Shown here: positions 56,255 through 64,000 of the stretch, piece by piece
Position numbering within the stretch: position 1 is the stretch's first letter
How the letters are laid out: every line of letters begins with the position of its first letter
NCBI RefSeq assembly: GCF_036850765.1
Contig: NC_089501.1
Coordinates: forward strand, 17,274,997-17,338,996
From: Saccopteryx bilineata
Taxonomy: Eukaryota; Chordata; Mammalia; Chiroptera; Emballonuridae
Direction of reading: 5' to 3'
Length of the DNA stretch: 64,000 nucleotides
Translations under genes and position numbers: made by a program
The notes under the pieces: model-generated
Told to the model about the DNA's origin: nothing
What the model saw: only the letters and a program-made list of their open reading frames with translations
The model's database searches: none

Positions 56255-56740
56255 ACTTCAGACATTGTTTACAGATTGAAGTGTGTCCCCAAAAATGTCC
56301 TATATTGAAGCCATAATTCCCATAGTAAATATATTTGGAGACAGAACTTTTAAGAAAGTAATTGAAGTTAAATGAGTTCATAAGGCAGGGCCCTAATCCA
56401 GTAGGATTAGTCCCTTTGTAAGAAGAGTAAGAAACACCAAAGATAGCCTTCTCTTCATATTTGCACAGAGAAAAGGCCATGTGAAAATAGAGTGAGAAGT
56501 CAACCACCTCTAAGCCAAAATGAGGGACATCACAACACATCAATCTGGCTGGCATTTTGACCTTGGACTTATTGTTATGGCAGTCTGAGCAGATTAGCCA
56601 AAACCAAACAGCCAAACCTCCCCATAATTCTTGACCCATAAAACCCATGCAAGGTAATAAAATCATTATCCTTGTTTTAAGTAAATACAGTTTTGGTTTG
56701 ATTTGTTACACAGCAATAGATAACTATGACATTGTCCATG
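56255..56740 (+). mobile_element. MLT1-type MaLR LTR
   Basis: Order: GATTGAAGTGTGTCCCCAAAA, TGAAGCCATAATTCCCATAG, AATGAGTTCATAAGGCAGGG, CCCTAATCCAGTAGGATTAG, TTGTAAGAAGAGTAAGAAAC, then TTGACCTTGGACTTATTGTTATGGCAG. This is the classical MLT1 layout. Long minus-strand frame within it is incidental. Confidence 0.85.
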
Positions 56741-56967
56741 AGGCCCTGTTATCAGGTTATATGTATGTATAACTAATTATATATCAAAGTGCTATATTGG
56801 TTGTATATCAAATTCTATGAACTAGGAAGTAAGCAAAAGGAAGGCTGATGGTTTTTTGAACTAAAAATTTAAAAATATTAAATAATTGACCAAATGTAGA
56901 CCTAGGATGACAAAAGCCTGGATGGGTTCAAACTGAGAGAAGAAAGGTATTACTGAAGGAAGTATCA

Positions 56968-57240
56968 CTAAGGATGCTGTGAACTGAGTTGTGTCCTCCA
57001 AATTTCACAGGTGTAAGCCCCTACCTCCCATGTGACTGTATTCGAGACAGGGCCATTAAAAATGTGATTATGGTTAAATGAGGTCATAAGAGGAGAAAGA
57101 GAAAACGGAACACTCTCTCTGCCGAGTGAGAAGACTCTTGTCTGTAAGCCAGGAAGAGGATTCTCATTAGAATCTGACCAGGCTGGCATGCTGATCTCAG
57201 ACTTACAGCTTCCAGAATACTGAGGAAAAAAAGTCCTTTC
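56968..57240 (+). mobile_element. MLT1-type MaLR LTR (second copy)
   Basis: GTGAACTGAGTTGTGTCCTC, GTGTAAGCCCCTACCTCCCA, GGTTAAATGAGGTCATAAGA, then CTCAGACTTACAGCTTCCAGAATACTGAG. Same family layout as 56255 but clearly a separate insertion. Confidence 0.85.
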
Positions 57241-57445
57241 GTTGGAGCCATCCTTTCTGTAAAAGTCTGTTATGGAAAATGGAGCATATCAATACAGGTG
57301 ACTTCATGCTTTTTCAGGACCTATATTGGGCATCAAACCTTGGTAGATGTAGAGAAAGATGCAAATATGTATATCATTTGTTTGATCCACACATTAATGC
57401 ATGAGCAATCTCAAAGAGCAACCTCAAAGTAAAAATTATGTTCAC

Positions 57446-57772
57446 TGCCTGACCAGGCAGTGGTGCAGTAAATAGAGCGTTGGACTGGGATGCAGAGGAC
57501 CCAGGTTCGAGGTCCCAAGGTCGCCAGCTTGAGTGCTGACTCATCTGGTTTGAACAAAGCTCACCAGCTTGGACCCAAGGTCGCTGGCTTGAGCAAGGGG
57601 TTACTCAGTCTGCTGAAGGACCACGGTCAAGGCACATATGAGAAAGCAATCAGTAAACAACTAAGGTGTCGCAACAAAAAACTGATGATTGATGCTTTTC
57701 ATCTCTCTTCGTTCCTGTCTGTCCCTATCTATCCCTCTTTCTGACTTTCTCTCTGTCTCTGTTAAAAAAAAA
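57446..57772 (+). mobile_element. SINE family B
   Basis: Head GCCTGACCAGGCAGTGGTGC, full body and poly(A). Duplication AAAATTATGTTCAC (57432-57445) / AAAATTATTTTCAC (57773-57786), one mismatch. Confidence 0.93.
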
Positions 57773-57786
57773 AAAATTATTTTCAC

Positions 57787-59590
57787 CGAAGTATCCCAGC
57801 ACCTGGATTATGGCCTTTTTCTGAGTCATAATAATTGTTAAAGGAAGGGTGAAATAAAGAAGGGGATAAAAAAAAAAACTAAAATATTTCAATGATATGA
57901 AAACTAATATCATCTAGTAGAATCTTCAAGATAACATAGAGATAGAAACCTTCTAGAGAAAAAAGTAGAACAGATCAATAAAATGGGGCCTGTCAAAATG
58001 GAGAAAGCCTCTGGGAACCACTGTGTTAACTAAGTGTCAACAGTGTGCAAAAGGGTGGTTTGAGTTTTTGCATCTGCTCTAGGCCACTCATTCTCAAAAC
58101 TTTGTTCTTACTCATTATTCTTTAATAATTATTCAGAACTGGTATTGCTTCCCAGTCTCCAACAGCTCTTTCTCTGCCGACTTCATTGTTAGTCTATAGG
58201 TTTCCCTGCAGCAGTCACTATTCAATTCTTAAATGTTAATATACATCTAGTTCTGGACACTTTCAAATGCAAAGAGTATAAATAAATGCACCTCACATAA
58301 GTCATTTTTAAAAGAGCTTAAAACTTTTTAAAGGTCAACCACATGCAAAATAATCATTAATAAGAAAAAAGCCATTGATTTTGTACCAAAGAATTCAAAA
58401 GGCAATGCAAAGCAGGAAGTGAAATATAAGCAGAAAAAAGTTCAAATTCAACATCTCAGTACATTTTTTTTGTCTTTGTTATTAAAAGCACTTATTTGTA
58501 ATAAATAGATTCTTTAGTGAACTTAATTGAAACCCAGTTTTCACCTGGCCTTTTTACTGTAATCAAACACCAAGGTGGGAAGTTAGACCAAGCCAACTCT
58601 GATGCCCATGGCTTCTGCATCTCTGATTCCATAATTCTAGGGCAGAATGGGACTTGCCAGTTTGATTATCTTTTTCAGTCCTTTAGACTGAATATTACTT
58701 TGTAGTGGCTTGCTATTTTAATCTTATATGTACAACTTAAGCAGTCATATACCACAGTTTTCTCCAAAGGCAGTTATTTTTTTTATTAAAATGGGACTAT
58801 ATTTTCAAATTTACTTTGTATAAAGACACATATTTTGTACCGATCTCTTATTAGATCTCTACAGCAGTGGATACTATTGGACTGAGGATTGTGTGTGAGG
58901 GACACACTCTTCACCCGACTATAGACCAATTTAATGTGTGGTAAAAGTTGAGCCCTCCTTGCATAAGAAACTAGCATATTGCAGTGCATTAACTACAAGC
59001 CACATAATAATTCTGTGGTAAAGACAACCCCAAGAAAAAATAGGATTGAATCGTGAATGATGAGCTGTGAAGACATTATTTTCTAGCTAGAAGGCAAAAC
59101 ACCTGTGTTAAGATAGGTGACACCTATCTTATTACACCCTCCATGACTACTTGCAGACATAGAACGACAGAATCGTCTGACAACAACTCATGCACACAAA
59201 AAAACTTCACATACAACTGACTAACACAAGCCATAAATATTGACTGACTGATCTGAGTGAAAGAGGTGTGCAATTGGATAACAATGAAAAGATTGATTTT
59301 TTTCCTTGCAGAATTTTACTAGATATAACTGTAAAGGAATTTTAAAATTTCTACTCATCACCCACTGAAATCAATATATTGCTTAGCAAGTTGTATGTTG
59401 CATCATGTTTCATATTTAGCATATAGGATTTTCTAAAACAGAATGTGAAATATAATCTGATAGATACAAGAATAATCATGTCAACATTTAGCCTCTGACA
59501 AATATTTAACATGCAACCTATGCATGTTTTTGGAAACTTTTGAAAATAGAATTGTTTTAAATTTTTGTTTACATTTCTAATGCGGCTCGA
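57787..59590. other. Unassigned, mostly unique sequence with a perfect hairpin at 59110-59130
   Basis: About 1.8 kb with no recognised transposon. Contains AAGATAGGTG-A-CACCTATCTT (59110-59130), a perfect 10-bp inverted repeat around one base. Confidence 0.5.
59110..59130. repeat. Perfect short palindrome
   Basis: Ten-base arms AAGATAGGTG and CACCTATCTT with a single central A. Contains paired AGGTG/CACCT boxes, a motif bound by ZEB-type zinc fingers; function is not shown. Confidence 0.9.
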
Positions 59591-59599
59591 TCTTACTTT

Positions 59600-59815
59600 C
59601 TGAAAGGAGGTCGTTTCTGGGCTCTGCAGGCTAATTTGACAGTGGTTGCTTTGCGAGTCTGAGGCCCTGGACTCTGTTTCTCTGACTTCAGCTGCACATA
59701 ATACACTGCATTCAGCTGTTAGGCCCTCGAGCTTTTCTCTGCAACTTACAGGGCAAGGCTGCTCACTCACTACGCGTTCCATTCTCATGCTCACCCCCTA
59801 CTCCCTGACAGCCTG
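59600..59815 (-). other. GC-richer patch; candidate exon or conserved non-coding element
   Basis: About 210 bp with several CpGs (CGAGCTT, ACGCGTT) in AT-rich surroundings. On the minus strand there is an acceptor-like ATTATTCACAG before about 59811, an open frame across the patch (a segment beginning MERVVSEQPCPVSCREKLEG), and a donor-like AAAGTAAGA near 59600. I do not recognise the peptide. Three weak signals coincide, so it is listed as a candidate only, not as a gene. Confidence 0.25.
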
Positions 59816-60255
59816 TGAATAATGAGTGAATCTTCACGGGGTGATTGCTTTGTGAAGAAATGAATAATTTATCTGATAATCATGGTCATCTATCAGACTA
59901 TGCATTTTCCCCTAATAAGTGACTTTGCTATGTTTGCTTAAAATTTACGTTGAATTTTTCATGAGTTGGATGAGTGCTTTCCAGCATCTGTTTATAATGT
60001 CAACTAACTTTTTTTTTTTTTATGAAATAAAACCTTTGGAGATGAGAACAGAAAAACTGGGTGTTTAAAAAGATATATTACCTTTCAGAATGGGGGCTCA
60101 CTGTGCCTGAGTAATTTCAGTTTTCAAATGTTTTGTTTAAATGATCACATGCTGTTCAGTGTACTGTGCACCATTTGCACAGTTCTTGAAAAGCAATTTG
60201 TACTTAGTGCTTTGAAAGATGAGAATCATGAGAGCTGAGTACTTATATTCAAGAT

Positions 60256-60295
60256 GTTACTCATCGAAAATATTCAAGTATTTTCAATGAGTAAC
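60256..60295. repeat. Near-perfect hairpin, 17-bp arms
   Basis: GTTACTCATCGAAAATA (60256-60272) and TATTTTCAATGAGTAAC (60279-60295) pair with one mismatch around TTCAAG. Confidence 0.9.
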
Positions 60296-61344
60296 ACCGG
60301 AAGGTCTGAGAAGTAAAATTGCTTATTTAAAAGTCAAGCTTCAAACCTTAAAATACAAATTAATGTGTCTGAAAATATTAAAGGCATAGAAGAATATTTT
60401 ATTCACTAAGTGATTATTACTTAGAAAATGAAAGATTAAATAGGAGACTACACAGAATAGAGATGGAAATTTTAAATAATTTTCTTATAAAATAAGATAC
60501 ATTTCTAGGAGTTTTAATATTGTAAAACTCATCTGCATAGTAACTTGCAGTTTCAAAAGTACTTTTAAATGATTATCATGTTGAATATATTTTTAAGTGA
60601 TTGAATATTCATAATTTTAACTTATTTAAAAAACATATTCTACCTAAAGTACATTTAACTTTTAAAAGGTTAGTAGGAACAAAATAAAGATAAATGCATT
60701 TAGTTCTTCAATTCATATGTAAATGAGAATTATATTTGGTAAATGTGTTTTGGCTTTTGATGTATAAAATCATTTTGGTTTCTTTCATTTAAAAATATAG
60801 GATCTAGTGATACTCAGGTAACAGTATTACAACTGATTTTTTGACTAAAATGTAAAGATATAAAGAGAAGAGATAATGTCTTATTTAAATTTGAATCACG
60901 AGTACCTAACAAAGTGTTTGGCAATATTAGGCATGTAACTAACAGTTGCATGCATGTTTGCCAATGGCGAATAAATAGAAACATATAATTTTTCCACTAT
61001 CAATGGAATAGTGAAAATGATACCTTAAGAATAAGGTTGTGGCAAGGCATATTCCAAAATGGATTGCATTTAGAATGTGGCTCAGGCTTAGTACAATAAT
61101 AATGGTCATAACTTAAAATTAGACTATTGCTTATAGTAAAACTTTTAGAGGTTAGCTTAGAAAATGACAACATATAAAATTTGTATAGTGTTTCATAATT
61201 TAGTAAACAATTTTACATTATCTTATTTGCTTCTCTCTCCTGGGGTTTGGGTATTAATTTTTCATTTTATTGATTCTATTTAATTGAAGGATAGCAGAGA
61301 TACAGGAAAGTGCATTAAGAACTCTGACCTTGAGCATACAGAAA
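60296..61344. other. Unassigned AT-rich sequence
   Basis: About 1 kb without recognised repeats or coding signals. Confidence 0.45.
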
Positions 61345-61508
61345 AAAACAATTTTTTTACTGTTTATTTTATTGACTTTAGAGAGGAAGGGAGAGAGCCA
61401 GAAAGAGACAGGAACATTTTGTTCCTGTATGTGCTCTGACTGGGGATCAAACTGACAACCTCTGTGCTTCAGGATGGTGTTCTAACAACTGAGATATTTA
61501 GCAAGGGC
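61345..61508 (-). mobile_element. Older tRNA-derived SINE (family D-like), minus strand
   Basis: Reverse complement head decayed (right end TTAGCAAGGGC), box complement GGGGATCAAACTGACAACC, left end TTATTGACTTTAGAGAGGAAGGGAGAG. Confidence 0.65.
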
Positions 61509-61529
61509 AAAAATTTTTTACATATATGT

Positions 61530-61978
61530 ATATGAGCCTGAATAAACCATACCAACATCAAGATATAAAACATTTCCAGAATCCCATGTTTTCCACTATT
61601 CTTCATTTATTATCATTGATTAGTTCTGCCTGTTCTTATTCTTCATACAGACAGAATCATAGAATGTCTTTGTATGTAACTGCTATCTTTCAGTATAACA
61701 TCTGTAACTTTCATCCATGTTGTAGCATGTACCAGTTGGCAATTTGTAATGCTTCATAGATTCCATGTATGAATATACCAATATTTATCCATCCTCCTAT
61801 TGATGTTGGCAGTTTTATGTTATTATTAATAAAACTATAAACCTTTTGTATATATATTTTTGTTGACATATGTGCTCACTTGTCTTTTATAGTAATTGAG
61901 AATAAAATTACTTGGCCATAGGTACACATATGCACAGAAGATGCTGAACAGTTTTTATACTCCTACCAGCAACATGTT
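61530..61978 (-). mobile_element. Degraded antisense LINE-1 3' region
   Basis: CAGACAGAATCATAGAATGTCTTTG, CATCCATGTTGTAGCATGTACCAG, TTATCCATCCTCCTATTGATGTTGG, and AATAAAATTACTTGGCCATAGG follow the antisense L1 3' pattern. It appears to continue at 62382-62480 after the SINE A insertion. Confidence 0.65.
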
Positions 61979-61988
61979 TCATTTACTT

Positions 61989-62371
61989 TTTTTTTTAAGT
62001 GAGAGGAGGGGAGGAGGGGAGGCAGAGAGACAGACTCTTGCATGTGCCCCAACCAGGATCTACCCAGCAAGCCCCATACAGGGTGATGCTCTGCTCATCT
62101 GGGCCCACTGCTTCATTGCTCAGCAATTGAGCTATTTCAGCACCTGAGGTGAGGCCAAGGAGCCATTCTCAGTGGCCAGGGTTAACTTCCTCAAACCATT
62201 CGAGCCATGGCTGTGGGAGAGGAAGAGAAAGAGAGAGAGAGAGAGAGACGGGGGAAGTGGAGGAGTAAACAAGCAGATGATCGCTTCTCCTGTGTGCCCT
62301 GAGCAGGAAATGAACCCAAGACTTCTACACGCTGAGCCGATGCTCTACTTCTGAGCCAATTGGCCAGGGCC
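61989..62371 (-). mobile_element. SINE family A, older, minus strand
   Basis: Left T tail and GAGAGGAGGGGAGGAGGGGA; right end head complement GCCAATTGGCCAGGGC. Flanks TCATTTACTT (61979-61988) and TCATTTCCTT (62372-62381) form a probable duplication with one mismatch. Confidence 0.87.
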
Positions 62372-62488
62372 TCATTTCCTTTAGATTCTTACCCATACTT
62401 CATACTGTCAGTTTTTTGAAATTTTAACCATCAAGGGAATATGTAGTATATCATTGTAGATTATTCTCATTTTAAAAATGAGAAAACT

Positions 62489-62650
62489 GGCCCAGATAGC
62501 TCAGTTGGTTAAAGCATCATCTTGATACCCCAAGGTTGGGGGTTCAATCCCCAGTCAGAGCACATATAAGAATAAACCAACGAATGCAGAAATAAGTGGA
62601 ACAACAAATCAATGTTCCTCTCTATCAATAAATTTAAGAATCATAAAATA
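62489..62650 (+). mobile_element. Older tRNA-derived SINE (family D)
   Basis: Head TGGCCCAGATAGCTCAGTTG, box GGGGGTTCAATCCCCAG, CACATATAAGAATAAACCAA, and CTATCAATAAAT tail. Confidence 0.75.
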
Positions 62651-63110
62651 AAAATGAGAAAACTAAGTTTAGAGTAATTACATGGTTTTCCTAAATTGCA
62701 TACATATTATAAGTTATGACACTTATCTTGGTTTTCTGATTCTATATTTATAGCTTTATTTTTTAATAAAACAATGCTAATGTTTTTCCTTTATTCTCTT
62801 TCCTAATATCTTTGTTTGTCTTTCTAATTTTCATTATAAACATGTAGAAAAGTAGAGAGGAGTGTAAAAAATAGCCATATACCCATAACTCAGATTTTAC
62901 AAATATTTAAATTTGCCATACTTATCTTTGCTAAAAGTTTTAATGTTTATTATATATACCATGATATTTTACCCTTAACTGTTTCATTATGCATTTGATG
63001 TCAATCATATACTATCATTAAACAAAAGAACTAGAAATCATTTTTTAGTCTAAATATTATTGAGCACAGCATAGCTAAACATTCTCTTATGTATTTAAAA
63101 TTCATCAAAA
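62651..63110. other. Unassigned AT-rich sequence
   Basis: No recognised feature. Confidence 0.4.
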
Positions 63111-63122
63111 CTCTACAATGTG

Positions 63123-63513
63123 CCCTGGCCAGTCGGCTCAGCGGTAGAGCGTCGGCCTGACATGCAGGAGTCAGGTTCGATTCCCGGCCAGGGCACACAG
63201 GAGAAGCGCCCATCTGCTTCTCCACCCCTCCCCCTCTCCTTCCTCTCTGTCTCTCTCTTCCCCTCCCGCAGCCGAGGCTCCATTGGAGCAAAGATGGCCC
63301 CAGCGCTGGGGATGGCTCCTTGGCCTCTGCCCCAGGCACTAGAGTGGCTCTGGTTGCGACAGAGCGATGCCCCGGATGGGCAGAGCATCGCCCCCTGGTG
63401 GGCGTGCCGGGTGGATCCCGGTCGGGCACATGCGGGAGTCTGTCTGACTGCCTCCCCATTTCCAGCTTCGGAAAAATGAAAAAAAAAACAAAACAAAAAA
63501 AACAAAAAATACC
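63123..63513 (+). mobile_element. SINE family A, young copy
   Basis: Clean head CCCTGGCCAGTCGGCTCAGC and body, A-rich tail. Perfect 12-bp duplication CTCTACAATGTG at 63111-63122 and 63514-63525. Confidence 0.93.
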
Positions 63514-63525
63514 CTCTACAATGTG

Positions 63526-64000
63526 TTTAGACACTGACTACACTGGAAGACAGTGGATACTATACAAAATACCAAAATCTTTATTTAAATAATAAAAATG
63601 CCCCACAGACAAGAGGCTCAACTAAAAAAATGAAAAATGCAAGTGATATTGAGCAAAAAAAAAAAAAAATTAAAGAACTCACCTTGGTCTTTGGTCTTTA
63701 TTCTTTAAAAGGATTACTATTACCTATATACTCTTTATCTCATATACAATTTCAATTCTCAGTAGGAATTGATTAACCTTTTATTGCTGTTATTACTACT
63801 AATGGGAGGAACAACAGATGAAAGGAGTCTGTATTTATTCTGAATAGAAAATCAAATGAAACACACTATTCTCAGTGCAAAACTGCATTAGATTTTTCTT
63901 GTTGCTCCAATTAAAATTTGAGTTTGTTAAATTATTCATGGCATGAGTAGAACAAATATGTGAAATAGAAATTTACTGTTTTTTTTTTTTTTGGTATCTA
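63526..64000. other. Unassigned AT-rich sequence to window end
   Basis: Short poly(A) runs (about 63654-63669) and poly(T) near 63980; nothing else recognised. Confidence 0.4.

Noticed and set aside
56244..56666. 140-aa minus-strand frame
   Set aside because: Entirely inside an MLT1 LTR; it reflects chance absence of stops.

Overview
This is vertebrate nuclear DNA, almost certainly from a bat. The strongest clue is a family of long tRNA-derived SINEs (head CCCTGGCCGGTTGGCTCAG, about 370 bp). I recognise these from memory as the Rhin-1/VES-like SINEs of horseshoe-bat-type (rhinolophoid) genomes; the exact species cannot be read from the window. There is no operon structure and no host protein-coding gene I can support. 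The window looks like an AT-rich gene desert or very large intron built up by several generations of transposable elements.

Layout. 0-2.2 kb: two inverted copies of a Tigger-like DNA transposon and one young SINE. 2.2-10.1 kb: a full-length young LINE-1 with an 11-bp target-site duplication, a CRE at its first bases, a 5'UTR with tandem monomer-like repeats, an intact ORF1, and an ORF2 broken by two small deletions. 10-17 kb: sparse old MIR/L2, one possible LTR and several SINEs. 17.4-24.7 kb: nested older LINE-1s carrying a U6 snRNA retrocopy, a foldback hAT element, a dimeric SINE and a tiny young L1 3' end. 24.7-31.4 kb: mostly unassigned sequence with MIR, L2, antisense L1 and SINEs. 32.0-34.56 kb: a nuclear mitochondrial insertion (NUMT: cytb, tRNA-Glu, ND6, ND5) later split by a SINE. 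36.5-42.6 kb: an old L1 split by a 5'-truncated young L1 and several SINEs. 43-52.5 kb: SINEs, an hAT element split by a SINE, and MIRs. 53-57.3 kb: a run of LTRs (one unassigned, then ERV-L/MaLR types). 57.3-64 kb: SINEs, an antisense L1, and a more unique stretch at 59-60.4 kb with two hairpins.

How the parts relate. The young LINE-1 machinery (ORF1 RNA-binding protein, ORF2 endonuclease/reverse transcriptase) is the likely source of the other retro-insertions: SINE families A, B and C and the U6 copy end in A-rich tails and many are flanked by 7-18 bp target-site duplications. The two young L1 copies (2231 and 37178) are nearly identical where they overlap, so each shows the other's damage. 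Nesting gives a relative age order: MIR/L2/MLT oldest, then old L1 and Tigger, then NUMT and hAT, then SINE A/B/C and young L1.

Limits: family names come from pattern recognition without a repeat library. Target-site duplications, terminal repeats, frameshifts and nesting were read directly from the bases.
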